Shown: positions 26,101 through 34,076 of the stretch, one piece after another
Layout: each line of letters begins with the position of its first letter
Position numbering within the stretch: the first letter of the stretch is position 1
Assembly: GCA_001657395.1 (NCBI GenBank)
Contig: LYSY01000002.1
Coordinates: forward strand, 806,001-870,000
Source of the DNA: Rhodospirillales bacterium BBD 1991-14
Lineage (GTDB): Bacteria > Pseudomonadota > Alphaproteobacteria > Kiloniellales > Kiloniellaceae
Reading direction: 5' to 3'
Length of the DNA: 64,000 nucleotides
Notes under the pieces: generated by a model
Databases searched by the model: none
Seen by the model: only the letters and a program-made list of their open reading frames with translations
Told to the model about the DNA's origin: nothing
Made by a program: the position numbers and the translations under genes

Positions 26101-27832
26101 TACCAGCACGACCTTCGAGAACTACTGGAATTGGCTTGACGACGATCACGACGCCAATGCCGAGGCCAATCAGGCTGTCGGGCTGTTCTTCCGGCCGAGC
26201 GGCAGCGGCGCCGCCGCCGACGGCGATGGCGGTGACAATCAGGGCTTCTACTTCGACAACCTGGAGATCACCGCCACAAGTTCTGCCACTGATCACGACG
26301 ATCTGAGCGGTGGCGCGGGCGACGACACAATGCTTGGCGGCGCCGGCGATGACACGATCGATGGCGGGGCGGACTTCGATACGGCCGTCTTCTCAGGCAA
26401 CCGGGATCAGTACGAAGTCAACCTCGCTGACACGACGATCACGGTTACCGGCCCGGATGGCACCGACAGCCTGACAGGCATCGAGGAGGTGCGGTTCGAC
26501 GACCAGTCCATCTTCGTGGTGACGGACGGCCAGTCGATCCAGGCCGCCATCGATGCGGCCTCCGACGGCGATACCATTATTGTGCGTCCCGGCACCTATG
26601 CCGAGACCTTGGACATCGACAAGCAGGTCACCCTGCTCGGCGTGCAGTCCGGCGTCGATCCCAACGGGGACAGCCGCAGCGGTGCTGAGACGATCATCAC
26701 AGGCGGCATCCTCCTGCGCGACGGCGCCGACGGCACGACGGTCGACGGCTTCACTCTTCAGGAGGGCAACGGCAATCTGCAAGGCCACAAGGCGGGGATC
26801 TATCTGGCCAGCGGTGCGGCGGACATCACGATTCAAAACAACATCCTGACACACACCAACAACGATACGCTGACCGATGGGTTCCGGGGCATTCTGGGGA
26901 CCTCCAACGGCGGCAACACCGGTCTGACTGTCAGCCAGAACAGCTTCACCGGCTGGTCGTCGGGCGTGTTCATCAATCCGGGCGCGACAGACGCGCTTGT
27001 CTCCAACAACACCTTCGATGGCAACTTCGTCGGGATGTCGATCGATGGGCCCGATGGTGCTGTCGTTACGAGCAACAGCTTCACCAACAACCCCTACGAG
27101 GGACTGGGCCTCGGGCCGGGGGAAGCCAGTCCGACGGTGACGTTGGACGGCAACAGTTTTTCGGGCAATGGCACGCTCGACGGAGACCGCTCGATCGGCG
27201 TTTACGACAACATCGAAGTCACCAGCAACGATCCGAACACCGACGCCGCCCTTGAGTTGATGGACGGCTATGCGACCGGCATCGTTCTGAGCGGGACCGC
27301 GCCGCTCTCTGTAATCGGCAACGATGCGGCGAACGACATCGAAGGCAACGATGGCGCCAACCTGCTCGACGGCGAGGATGCGGACGACACCATGGACGGC
27401 GGTGGCGGCGACGATACGGTGATCGGCGGTCTCGGCGATGACGACCTTGCGGGCGATGGAGGGGACGACATCCTCTATGGCGGCGAGGGGGACGACACCC
27501 TCTACGGTGATGCCGGCAGCGACACGCTGTTTGGCGGTGCCGGCAACGACACCTTCGCCTACGAAAGCCTGCCCGATGCCGGGGACCTGATCGACGGCTT
27601 CGATGCCGAGGGGGCGGACAGCATCGATCTGGACGCACTCTTCGACACGCTGGGGGTCGATGCGGCTGAGCGCGGCGCGCGTGTCCAGGTTCTGCAGGAC
27701 GGAACCGACGCGGATGCAACGATCCTGATCGACAGCGATCCCACGACGTTGGGTTTCGAGGTTACCCTTGCGACGGTTGTGAATGTCAGCGGCGACTTGA
27801 CGGTCGACGACCTGATATTGTCGGTGCCCTAG
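20171..27832 (+). CDS. giant RTX/beta-helix surface adhesin (type I secretion substrate)
   Basis: Secreted protein of 2553 residues. In order: a region without signal peptide that resembles LapA-type heads (1-150); a linker with YQDNLGE and a GAAG (about 175-220); DANGNGELDEGE near 258; an acidic helical stretch (380-530); calcium-binding RTX repeats (about 537-627); a beta-helix (675-940); a module of unknown type (1010-1180); RTX (1190-1277); a beta-sandwich-like region (1290-1465); beta-helix 2 (1467-1733); RTX; a jelly-roll lectin-like domain (1779-2040); RTX; beta-helix 3 (2114-2387); RTX (2387-2463); and a C-terminal type I secretion signal with NDTFAYESLPDAGDLIDGFD. ATG 20171 is chosen because the upstream frame begins inside an operator palindrome. 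Likely secreted by a type I system not in this window. Function is inferred from architecture. Confidence 0.85.
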   Translation: MERVDGHGRLDGVMEQDVADLQSATPSEQEHLASAQQQLHGQAQAAVEVAAPKAGETITIVSEPGAVYALDVLAEDARFQVDGEDIVLIFDADGDGTADSRIVFLKLAGMAEEADAPLLQVAGVDYDVSALLDVALSLPEGTEPGSLPQTPAGPPAETAGGEGSAAAKGGGATQYQDNLGETVVSEAIDALAGVGGPTGAAGVSSGSVFTGLPLLVSDAPEIFVAPSSPVSVDSGPTIETVAGQLVDGYIANATVFRDANGNGELDEGEVFGTTDINGNFSLTGGSGPLVAFGGTDISTGLAFEGVLKAPEGSTVITPLTTLVQQLVEGGSDAATAETQVKEALGIDEGFDLNNTDPVAAAAGGDTEALEVVKAGIQVANTATQVKAALEGAGATDTEAASNAAFQAIAEKIAENAENEVDTDLGNDSQIGDVLEDAAQTHQDNTGETTADDLSEDDIDNATSVIATTNEAVEDIDIDENSDAIEVLTDLAEVAQVAQKEAAEAIEESVEQGSSQAIDNFDIDDAIDNAVVGDVDGADVLTEGDDSVVGTNAGESFDGLGGNDTIDGGGGADAISGGAGDDVLYGGDGNDVLSGGTGDDLIFGGADNDDIIGGPGSDTIDGGDGIDVARFDAEVGGFTFAGGPDGAILVTETSSGDTDTITNVESFTFGGTTVLLVGAGHPFASIQDAIDAADEGDVILVADGDYGAITIDKSLTLLAIGDDVTITGPGQSQQAAIRVESGVDDVVIGGANNGFDIDAEAGDLAAIYLVGGNDGVVIEGNDVDGETGSALLTGGIGGGVTDLTVRGNDLSADGPTAVVYNNGEASLGSANASSDVKILDNTISGGEDAGLLLGIEADDAVITGNTFNGESADFGLLEIFGENAVITGNDFNGGGFVPAIRDSFDNYDDDGLIAGNTFDGVAVPVLSPDAAITIDADQLGDEVTALDISSLSGVAATFTSLGNLTEITTSGGQSLQLDGSQIDTISEADGTLIVSGGAAVNVVSAGLVLPNDGTAPSVNNLLALEFAGLADQQSLIPENLTVDGSHANAFAAFWIPLDQAYVGAADYYNLEVNTAFAYLGNDYARYLEAGGEALLDLVKVSDTRLQTLHDNLLGNLGDGPIASRFTNQGEDDPRTQAGALFGDRPYHAGNVTEVNGEFVYSDFLAASGTVGWDLAHGIDYPDGLPAPYDVLDGDNVLTGASQDYFFGGGGNDTITGDDGEDTASYFGERLDFDISGDSEGGVTVTDGNANDGDEGSDSLSDIETLQFSDGTVRFEAALQRGVPETTAGGGNEDSDNFHPGTGNSNENFVIHDNTEAQIEVAIKAKVRFQGDPDSEGLTYFVETGVTPGSSTGLWNFDYSIVDYGAADISGDTYSISIVADFTDVHGNTTQGVMVFDPIAHRTETGEDYYQDASGATDGLQNSQNIGWYFNDYDPSAPGSYDFVLTVRDAESGEVVGQSEMRVEVSANFEVSEGESIQAAIDAASDGDTILVGPGTYDENLTIDKQITLIGAQSGIDPTGDGGRGGAETVINGNIAVTVGADNATIDGFTLNKGAGNVGISLETGATDITIQNNILNGGAVGDFSAGTRGIVNADNGGNTGLTVSQNSFSGWRTGLYVEEGAPGAVISGNDFDGNLVGLAFEEPDGQVVTGNSFTNNQQEGIGLGAKDGSREVVLDGNTFTGNGGQPVGVYSDGDGITVTSNDAGTGGVLVLQDGATDVELLGEGGLSVTGNSGDNEITGNNGANALDGAGGADTLAGGFGDDSLVGGEGNDVLYGNGDDIVATFSTDFSEFAAGPITDGENDWILRGNADRDQEIVDLGGDRGNVFRISSDPSITDFAGPYSPVVKNSSGEAETVGEPLTSADFDTIRVTYDFRPVSDVPDSSRVEVDFGRAGSADRINFMVLEWDASVGLRIATNEATTTNDEWYTNDFTAFSGNRTVVEGLDADGAQWHQLEMVLRFNDGADNDVIEIYLDGQLIGTSTTFENYWNWLDDDHDANAEANQAVGLFFRPSGSGAAADGDGGDNQGFYFDNLEITATSSATDHDDLSGGAGDDTMLGGAGDDTIDGGADFDTAVFSGNRDQYEVNLADTTITVTGPDGTDSLTGIEEVRFDDQSIFVVTDGQSIQAAIDAASDGDTIIVRPGTYAETLDIDKQVTLLGVQSGVDPNGDSRSGAETIITGGILLRDGADGTTVDGFTLQEGNGNLQGHKAGIYLASGAADITIQNNILTHTNNDTLTDGFRGILGTSNGGNTGLTVSQNSFTGWSSGVFINPGATDALVSNNTFDGNFVGMSIDGPDGAVVTSNSFTNNPYEGLGLGPGEASPTVTLDGNSFSGNGTLDGDRSIGVYDNIEVTSNDPNTDAALELMDGYATGIVLSGTAPLSVIGNDAANDIEGNDGANLLDGEDADDTMDGGGGDDTVIGGLGDDDLAGDGGDDILYGGEGDDTLYGDAGSDTLFGGAGNDTFAYESLPDAGDLIDGFDAEGADSIDLDALFDTLGVDAAERGARVQVLQDGTDADATILIDSDPTTLGFEVTLATVVNVSGDLTVDDLILSVP

Positions 27833-27839
27833 CGCAGAT

Positions 27840-27880
27840 CCGGGTTTGATGGAGTCGCGGAAACGATCCATCAAACCCGG
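27840..27880. terminator. hairpin 1 downstream of the adhesin gene
   Basis: CCGGGTTTGATGGA (27840-27853) pairs perfectly with TCCATCAAACCCGG (27867-27880) across a 13-base loop. It starts eight bases after the adhesin stop. There is no U-run, so it may stabilise the mRNA 3' end or be a rho-type stop region. Confidence 0.55.
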
Positions 27881-27917
27881 TAAATCCGTTCTAGTTCTTA
27901 TGCGTAGTCCGGATTCA

Positions 27918-27959
27918 CATGTTTGGACGGAAACACGAAAGTGTTTCCGTCCAAACATG
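27918..27959. terminator. perfect 19-bp hairpin with GAAA tetraloop
   Basis: The arm CATGTTTGGACGGAAACAC (27918-27936) is perfectly complementary to 27941-27959, and the four-base loop is GAAA, a GNRA-type tetraloop. No T-run follows. Confidence 0.6.
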
Positions 27960-28020
27960 GTCCGTTGTGGCGGGCATTCGTTCGATGGAGTTCGGCGGAG
28001 GCCTGTGCCATCCGCCGACC

Positions 28021-28036
28021 TCACCCCGCGGGGTGA
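28021..28036. promoter_or_regulatory. TCACCCC palindrome 4 (candidate LuxR operator)
   Basis: TCACCCCGCGGGGTGA is a perfect 16-bp palindrome, 538 bases upstream of luxR copy 2 and 189 bases after the adhesin stop. Confidence 0.5.
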
Positions 28037-28162
28037 TTGGCCGGGCGGCCGGGCCTGCTAGAAGACTCCCGGGGCAAGCATTCAGAACATAGCCTCATAA
28101 TCGCACCCAAGGCGACGAGGGTGGACCGTTCGACCCCACTAGGGACCCTATCGCCTTTCCTG

Positions 28163-28206
28163 GCGCCGGGCAGCGAGCCCCCTCAAGCTCCTCAACTGCC
28201 CGGCGC
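28163..28206. repeat. inverted repeat with 11-bp arms
   Basis: GCGCCGGGCAG (28163-28173) and CTGCCCGGCGC (28196-28206) are perfect arms around a 22-base loop. It may terminate transcription coming from the adhesin gene. Confidence 0.45.
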
Positions 28207-28573
28207 TTCTCTCACCGTCTTGCTGAACGCAGACTTCCGAGCAGCGCCCTCCCGCAGCCAGTAGCGGTCATTTTTGAGGCAGTACGCCATGACACTGGAC
28301 ATTTGCGTTTATTCGCCTACAAACCGCGGCCAGAGAACTCGCGTAGAACGAGTGGTCCGGTAGCGTCAATGGAACGGTTGTTGTGGCATGGGTGAGTGTA
28401 CCGGCTGAGCAGCGCCAAGGCCCCTGTAGAACGCGGGGTGTGCATGCAGAGCGCTGAACGGAACGCCGAAAGATCCGACAAAGTCTACGACCGGAATGCA
28501 AGAGCTCTGACCTTCGGTACGGAAGGGCGGGCAACGGACTGCTCCTCTTGCACAGTAGGAGGGCGTCCGCGGC

Positions 28574-29728
28574 TTGGTGGTCGATCCGGAAAGTTTCGAT
28601 AGAGCGCTGGACCAGGTCTACCGTGCAACGACGGGTGAGGTGGACTGGCATGATGCGCTTCTGCGCGTTGCATCCGCCTTCGGCGCCGCCTGTGCCGCGG
28701 TGGCGGTCGAGCGCAGCGACATAGCGCAGGTCCGCCACGATCCCCTGAGCATTGCCCCGACGCCGGAGACTCTTCACAGCAGCCTGCAGACCCGGGACAT
28801 CGAGGAGCTCTACTATGCCCGCTATCACCGGCTTGACCCCTTCAGAGCGCAGGTCGGGGTCGCGCTGACCCCGTCCGTGCTGCGTATGCATGATGTCTGT
28901 GATGTGGCCGCGTTTGCCCGCAGCGAGTACTACCAGGACCTCTGCCGGCGCATCGACTGCTTCCACCTCGGCCGCTTTACCGCGCGGTTCGACGCCGACA
29001 GCCAGCTCAGGGTCGTCGTCAACCGGGACCGCAAGTCCGAGCCCTTCGACGAGCGGGAACTGGCGCTCTTCCAGGCCTTGGGCGGCCATGTTGCCCGGGC
29101 GCTCCGCATACAGCGCCAGGTGACCCAGATGGGCGCGACGCTGGTTGCCGCTCTGGAGGCTCTGGGCCGCAACGGGCGCGCCGCCTTTCTTGTCGACCGC
29201 GGCGCCAGGATCTCTCAGATGAACGCAAAGGCGGAGGCGATCTGTGCCCAGGGCGACGGACTGACCGCCCGCCACGGCCGGCTGGTGCCGCATGAAGCCG
29301 ATGCACAGAGGCAGCTGCGCGCTGCCCTGTCCTTTCAGCTCGGCGAGGGCCCGACGACAGCGCCCAAGGGGCCGACCTTCGTCGTGATCCACCGCTCCTC
29401 CGCCGCGATGCCCTTTGTGGCGGAGGTCACGCCCTTTGCCTTCGATGTCCTGTGGAGCACGCCGGTTGCGGCCACGGCTCTGGTGACCATAGAGGATCCG
29501 GACTCCCAGCGGCCGATTGTCTCCGAGGGCGTGGCCGCGGCGCTGAGCCTGACCCGCAGCGAGACGCGCGTTGCCGGCTTGCTGGCGGGCGGGCGGAGCG
29601 AGCGGGAGATTGCCGATGCCCTGGCCGTCAGCCTTAACACGGTCAAGACCCACCGCAAGCGCATCTACGCCAAGCTCGGGGTTGCCCGCCGCGTGGAGCT
29701 GGCGGCGATTCTCAACGCCCGCCGCTAG
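28574..29728 (+). CDS. LuxR-type transcription regulator, copy 2
   Basis: Paralogue of the regulator at 16143, also 384 residues and strongly similar over its whole length, including YHRLDPFR, RSEYY, VTQMGAT, GRAAFLVD and the C-terminal helix-turn-helix (LTRSETRVAGLLAGG, EIADALAVSLNTVKTHRKR). Copy 2 faces the opposite way to copy 1, so the pair brackets the adhesin island. I start at TTG 28574 because it aligns with the ATG of copy 1 (both followed by V-[IV]-D); AGGAGGG lies about ten bases upstream. GTG at 28577 is possible. A PAS-like sensor core (AFLVDRGARISQMN) is shared with copy 1. The ligand is unknown. Confidence 0.85.
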   Translation: MVVDPESFDRALDQVYRATTGEVDWHDALLRVASAFGAACAAVAVERSDIAQVRHDPLSIAPTPETLHSSLQTRDIEELYYARYHRLDPFRAQVGVALTPSVLRMHDVCDVAAFARSEYYQDLCRRIDCFHLGRFTARFDADSQLRVVVNRDRKSEPFDERELALFQALGGHVARALRIQRQVTQMGATLVAALEALGRNGRAAFLVDRGARISQMNAKAEAICAQGDGLTARHGRLVPHEADAQRQLRAALSFQLGEGPTTAPKGPTFVVIHRSSAAMPFVAEVTPFAFDVLWSTPVAATALVTIEDPDSQRPIVSEGVAAALSLTRSETRVAGLLAGGRSEREIADALAVSLNTVKTHRKRIYAKLGVARRVELAAILNARR

Positions 29729-29796
29729 GCAGGGCCCGCCGCGAAAGTCGACCAGCAGAGAGGTGACGCCGAGGCTGACCAGCCCGGCAGCGGCGC

Positions 29797-32319
29797 TCAG
29801 GCTTGCGCTGTCGATGCCTCCTGAGGTGGATCTGCAGGCCGGCGCGGGCGGCAGTGGCGCTGCAACTCCGTGCGATCGCGCTGCCCCACCTGATGGTCCC
29901 GGGGAAGTTCCGGGAAGAGGCGGAATTCGAAGCGTTGGCCCGGGCTGATGTCGCGGGTCTGGCCGCGATAGGCAATGGTGATCGGATGCGCCGTAACCGT
30001 GCGACTGGTGATCGAGAGTTTCTCCTGCGTCGCTTCCAGGTCCAGCGTCTGGCCGCGGTAGCGCACCGTGGTCTTCAGCCCGGTCAGCTCCTCCGGAAGG
30101 CGCGGGTTGAAGGTGAGGACGTTGGTGCGCGGCTCGATGCCCAGATAGCAGCGCTGCATCAGGTCGATGGTGCCGGCCATGGCGCCGAGATGGATGCCTT
30201 CGGCGGTGGTGCCGCCCTGCAGGTCGGCGATGTCGCTGTTGAGGGCCTGATTGAACAGCTCCCAGGAGCGGCTGCGGTCGGCCCGCGCAAGGACCCAGGC
30301 ATGGGTCACCCAGCTGAGGGTCGAGCCGTGGGAAGTGCGCTGCATGTGGTAGCGGATCGTGTTGATGATCATGTCGGGCGTGAAATCGTAGCCCAGGCGC
30401 GCGAAGATCTCCGTCAGCTCTTCGGCGGAGAAGAGGAAGAACAGCATCAGCACGTCGGCCTGCTTGGAGACTCTGTAGTCGTTGGGGTCGGCCCCCTCCT
30501 GGTCGAGGATGCGGTCGAGCCGCTCGATGTGGCCGTACTTCTGGCGGTAGACCTCCCAGTCGAACTCCTTCAGGCGGTCATAGCCTTCGAACTGACAGAT
30601 GACGCCGTCCCCGTCGAAGGGAACCACGAGGTTGCGGCTGAGGTCGTCCCAATGGCGCAGCTCCTCGGCGGTCAGGCCAAGCTTGTCGCAGAGCTCGCGG
30701 CGGCGCGTGTCGGGCAGCAAGTCCAGGGCGTCGAGGGTCCGGGTCAGGGACCAGGCGACCATAACGTTGGTATAGGCGTTGTTATCGAGGCCGCCGGCCT
30801 CGCTCGGGTCCTTGCCGGGATAGGCGGTGTGAAACTCGTCCGGGCCCATGACGCCGCGGATGGCGTAGCGTCCGCTGGCGGCGTCATAGCTGGCGATGCT
30901 GGCCCAGAAGCGGGCGATCTCCAGCATCAGCTCGGCGCCGAAGTCGTAGAGGAACTCCCGATCCTCGGTCACCTGATAGTACTGCCAGACGTTGAAGGTG
31001 ATGGCGGCGTTGATGTGGCGCTGGCGGTGGGAGTTGTCGGGAATCCACTGGCCGGACATGGGGTTGAGGTGAAAGCGCTGGCACTCCTCCCGCCCGTCGC
31101 TGCCGCTCTGCCAGGGAAACATTGCGCCGCGGAAGCCCGCCTCATGGGCAGCGCGCCGTGCTTCGTTCAGGCGGCGAAAGCGGTACCGCAGCAGAGCCCG
31201 TGTGAGGACCGGTTTGCGCAGATTGAGAAAGGGAAAGATGAAGAGCTCGTCCCACATGATCTTGCCGCGGTAGGCTTCGCCGTGCCAGCCCCGGGGCGGC
31301 ACGCCGACATCAAGATCGACCGAGTGGGTGGAGACAGTCTGCAGCAGGTGGAAGATGTGCAGGCGCAGCTTCATCTCCACCTGGGAGTTGGCCGTGGTCT
31401 CGATCTCGATGCCGCACTCCTCCCAGAGATGCTTCCAGGCGCTGCGATGGGCCTGCAGGAGGTCGTCGAAGGATCCGGCGTGTCGGCACTCCTGCAGGGC
31501 TGCGATGCCGGGCTCGGAGATCGCCGCATCGTGGCCGGTGTAGAGTGACACGATCTTCTCGACCCGCAGCTCCCGCCCCTCCTCGGCATCCAGCGTAATG
31601 TCTTGGCCGATGAAGTCGGGCAGGCGTTCCAGCGTTTTCCTGGCCGGCAGAAGCCCCAGTCCGTTAAAGACCCGCGTGCGGGCGACTTCGACGATCTCCC
31701 GCCGGCTCTGCACCATGCGGCTGCGCAGCAGGATGGTGTCGTCGCCGGTCTCCGTCGTTTCCACCGTCTCCAGGTGACGGCTGTTCAGCGCGCTGTAGCG
31801 GGGGACGCCGGCGTTGGTGACGCCGCCGTCGAGGGCGGAGCGGATGGTGAGCTTTCCCGACCAGTTTTCTGGCGTCAGCCGCAGCTCGATACCGGCCAGG
31901 TGGGAATTGCTCATGGAGACGAAGCGCCGCTCGTCCAGGCGCGTGATGCGATCCTCTGCATCTTTGACGCGCAGGCTGCGGCGCAGGATGCCTTCCTTCA
32001 GCGAGAGTTCCTGGCGGTAGTCCAGGTATTCCACCTCGCCCGGGCGCAGCCAGGGGCCGTCGCCGATACGGAACACCAGCGGCAGCCAGTTGGGGATGTT
32101 GACCAGATCCTCGTTCTCGATCTCGTGGCCGGCGATCTCCGTGGTCAGCCTGTTGTAGCCGCCGGCGAGGTAACTGCCAGGGTAGTGCGTCCCATCGGCA
32201 AGCGCGTCGGGCGCCGCGCCGCGGGTTGCGAAGTAGCCGTTGCCCAGGGTGCAGAGCGTCTCGCGCAGCCCCTGCTGCTGTGGAACGAAGCCGTCGTAAA
32301 CCAGGAACCAGTCATTCAT
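29797..32319 (-). CDS. GH65 family enzyme (kojibiose/trehalose/maltose phosphorylase-like)
   Basis: Glycoside hydrolase family 65 protein of 840 residues. The start ATG 32319 overlaps the stop of the upstream HAD/phosphatase gene (ATGA). Family features are an N-terminal beta-sandwich (LGNGYFATRGA near residue 27), the (alpha/alpha)6 barrel with GWHGEAYRGKIMWDELF (substrate wall), VMGPDEFHTAYPGK with the catalytic acid Glu near residue 490, and HGSTLSWVTHAWVLARAD as the phosphate-binding-type loop. Most such enzymes phosphorolyse alpha-linked disaccharides and give beta-glucose-1-phosphate. The operon partner has a beta-phosphoglucomutase-like domain, which supports phosphorylase over hydrolase. 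The C-terminal 35 residues are unusually Arg/Pro-rich and may lie beyond the fold. Confidence 0.85.
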   Translation of the reverse strand: MNDWFLVYDGFVPQQQGLRETLCTLGNGYFATRGAAPDALADGTHYPGSYLAGGYNRLTTEIAGHEIENEDLVNIPNWLPLVFRIGDGPWLRPGEVEYLDYRQELSLKEGILRRSLRVKDAEDRITRLDERRFVSMSNSHLAGIELRLTPENWSGKLTIRSALDGGVTNAGVPRYSALNSRHLETVETTETGDDTILLRSRMVQSRREIVEVARTRVFNGLGLLPARKTLERLPDFIGQDITLDAEEGRELRVEKIVSLYTGHDAAISEPGIAALQECRHAGSFDDLLQAHRSAWKHLWEECGIEIETTANSQVEMKLRLHIFHLLQTVSTHSVDLDVGVPPRGWHGEAYRGKIMWDELFIFPFLNLRKPVLTRALLRYRFRRLNEARRAAHEAGFRGAMFPWQSGSDGREECQRFHLNPMSGQWIPDNSHRQRHINAAITFNVWQYYQVTEDREFLYDFGAELMLEIARFWASIASYDAASGRYAIRGVMGPDEFHTAYPGKDPSEAGGLDNNAYTNVMVAWSLTRTLDALDLLPDTRRRELCDKLGLTAEELRHWDDLSRNLVVPFDGDGVICQFEGYDRLKEFDWEVYRQKYGHIERLDRILDQEGADPNDYRVSKQADVLMLFFLFSAEELTEIFARLGYDFTPDMIINTIRYHMQRTSHGSTLSWVTHAWVLARADRSRSWELFNQALNSDIADLQGGTTAEGIHLGAMAGTIDLMQRCYLGIEPRTNVLTFNPRLPEELTGLKTTVRYRGQTLDLEATQEKLSITSRTVTAHPITIAYRGQTRDISPGQRFEFRLFPELPRDHQVGQRDRTELQRHCRPRRPADPPQEASTAQA

Positions 32320-33989
32320 TGCGCAAGCTCCCCCCGGAGGAAGGCCGACAACTCGGCCAGAAGTGTTTCCGCCTCCTGCGGGTTGCGCAGAAGGTAATCG
32401 GCAGCGCCGTCGAGCGGCTGCTCGGCAACCAGAAAAGACAGCCCCTTGCCGCGCAGCGCCCGAAAGGCATCGAAGTCGGTTTCGTCGTCGCCGAGGTAGA
32501 TCGGCAGGACCTCGTCCCCTTCGAGATCCAGGGCCTCGAGCAGCCACAGTACCGCTTTGCCTTTGTCCCAATCGATGTTCGGCCGCAGTTCGAAGACTTT
32601 CTTGCCGCCGGTCTTGCGCAGCAGTGGGTGCTGCGCCATCACTGCGTCCACGGCTTCTTCCACGCGCGGCACGTCGTGCGGCTTCACGAGACGGAAGTGG
32701 ACGGCCAAGGCAAGCTTCTTGTCCTCCACCAGCACGCCTTCGATCCCGGCGACGCGGTGACCGATTTCCGCGGCCGCGCGCTTCACCTCCGGAACGAAGC
32801 CTTCTCCTTCCTCGTGCTGGATCTCGGTGCCCTCCGGGCCGACGATGTCGAAGCCGTGCGAGCCGGCGTAGACGATCTCCTCCAGGCCGACCAGATTGGC
32901 GACATTGCCGCGCTCGCGGCCGGAGACGATGACCACGGTGCAGGCCCGCGCCAAGGCCCGCAGGGTGCTGCGCATGCTGTCCGACAGGACGGCGAGATCG
33001 GGACGGGCGACGATCGGCGTCAGCGTGCCGTCGTAATCCAGGAAGACGGCAAGCCTGCGTTTGCCGATGCGGGACTTGATGTCATCCAGCTTTTCGAGAG
33101 CGGGTGGAGCGGGCGGCATCCTGTTCTCCAACGCATGGCCATCGGTCTTGTCCGGCGCCCCATCGTGAGCGTCCCCGTCACCGAGATGCAGTTCACTGAG
33201 ATCCGAAACGACGAGGTCGGCGCCCGCCCGCTGCAGAAGTCTGGGATTGCCGTCGCGGCTGACCCCGACGACCAGGCCGAAGCGGCCGGCGCGGCCCGCC
33301 TCGATGCCGGAGACCGCATCCTCGACCACCGCTGCTCTCTCCGGCCTTGCGCCGACGCGCCGCGCCGCCTCCAGGTAGGTGTCCGGCGAGGGCTTGCCGT
33401 CCAGCCAGCATTCGCGGGCCACGATGCCGTCGACCGTAGCGTCGAAGAGCTGTGCGACACCGGCGGCCTCCAGAACCTCGCGGCCGTTGCGGCTGGACGT
33501 GACGACAGCCACTTTAAGGCCGAGGCGGCGGATGTAGTGAATGAAATCGACCGAACTCGGATAGGTGGTCACACCGTTCTGGCGGATCGCTTTCAGGAAG
33601 AGCTGGTTCTTGCGGTTGCCAAGACCGCAGACTGTTTCCTTGTCCGGCGGGTCACGGTCATGGCCCTGTGGTAGCGAGATGCCCCGCGACTCCAGAAAGC
33701 TGGCAACCCCTTCGTAGCGCGGTTTGCCGTCCACGAACTGCTTGTAGTCGCGGTCGATATCGAAAGGGACAAAGCCCGCACTCAACCGTGACGCCCGTTC
33801 GCGCAGGAACGCGTCGAACATCTCCTTCCAGGAGTTCGCGTGAACCTCTGCTGTCTCGGTGATGACGCCGTCCAGATCCAGGAGAACGGCATCAAGGTCG
33901 TCAAGTCTCGCGGCCGGGTCCTTGGGCTCTGGGACCGCCTGCTGGCCATCCTCTTCCACAGTCCGGTTTTCCATACCGCTCATGGTCAT
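32316..33989 (-). CDS. otsB: fused beta-phosphoglucomutase-like HAD and trehalose-6-phosphate phosphatase
   Basis: Two-domain HAD enzyme of 557 residues. Residues about 30-260 resemble beta-phosphoglucomutase: nucleophile [33 protein letters not shown] cap, VVTSSRNG, and [17 protein letters not shown] followed by [11 protein letters not shown]. After a Pro/Asp-rich linker with PPAPPALEK, residues about 305-545 form an OtsB-type phosphatase with [41 protein letters not shown] and [12 protein letters not shown] start at ATG 33989; the frame goes further up to TTG 34037 with no ribosome site. Fusion of a phosphoglucomutase to a trehalose-6-phosphate phosphatase, between otsA and a GH65 gene, ties trehalose synthesis and phosphorolysis to one operon. 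Each activity is inferred from motifs. Confidence 0.8.
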   Translation of the reverse strand: MTMSGMENRTVEEDGQQAVPEPKDPAARLDDLDAVLLDLDGVITETAEVHANSWKEMFDAFLRERASRLSAGFVPFDIDRDYKQFVDGKPRYEGVASFLESRGISLPQGHDRDPPDKETVCGLGNRKNQLFLKAIRQNGVTTYPSSVDFIHYIRRLGLKVAVVTSSRNGREVLEAAGVAQLFDATVDGIVARECWLDGKPSPDTYLEAARRVGARPERAAVVEDAVSGIEAGRAGRFGLVVGVSRDGNPRLLQRAGADLVVSDLSELHLGDGDAHDGAPDKTDGHALENRMPPAPPALEKLDDIKSRIGKRRLAVFLDYDGTLTPIVARPDLAVLSDSMRSTLRALARACTVVIVSGRERGNVANLVGLEEIVYAGSHGFDIVGPEGTEIQHEEGEGFVPEVKRAAAEIGHRVAGIEGVLVEDKKLALAVHFRLVKPHDVPRVEEAVDAVMAQHPLLRKTGGKKVFELRPNIDWDKGKAVLWLLEALDLEGDEVLPIYLGDDETDFDAFRALRGKGLSFLVAEQPLDGAADYLLRNPQEAETLLAELSAFLRGELAQ

Positions 33990-34076
33990 TACTGCACTCG
34001 CTTCTGGTTCAGGCGCAAACAGGCAAGAGGCAATCAACAGACGATTTTAAAGGCTCGGCTTAGAGGTTCGATCGGA

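Larger units (their letters stand above)
27833..28573. other. 741-base intergenic region between adhesin gene and luxR copy 2
   Basis: No credible gene. Contents in order are a 14-bp-arm hairpin, a perfect 19-bp hairpin, a TCACCCC palindrome at 28021 and an 11-bp inverted repeat with a 22-base loop. I see nothing recognisable between about 28210 and 28540, apart from a GGGTGA half-site near 28389. Confidence 0.5.

Noticed and set aside
20852-28024. Several long antisense frames over the adhesin gene
   Set aside because: They mirror the repeat-rich sense strand and lack starts with ribosome sites.
27918-28206. CRISPR-like or IS-end interpretation of the hairpins after the adhesin gene
   Set aside because: No repeat spacer array and no transposase or matching ends; the hairpins differ from each other.
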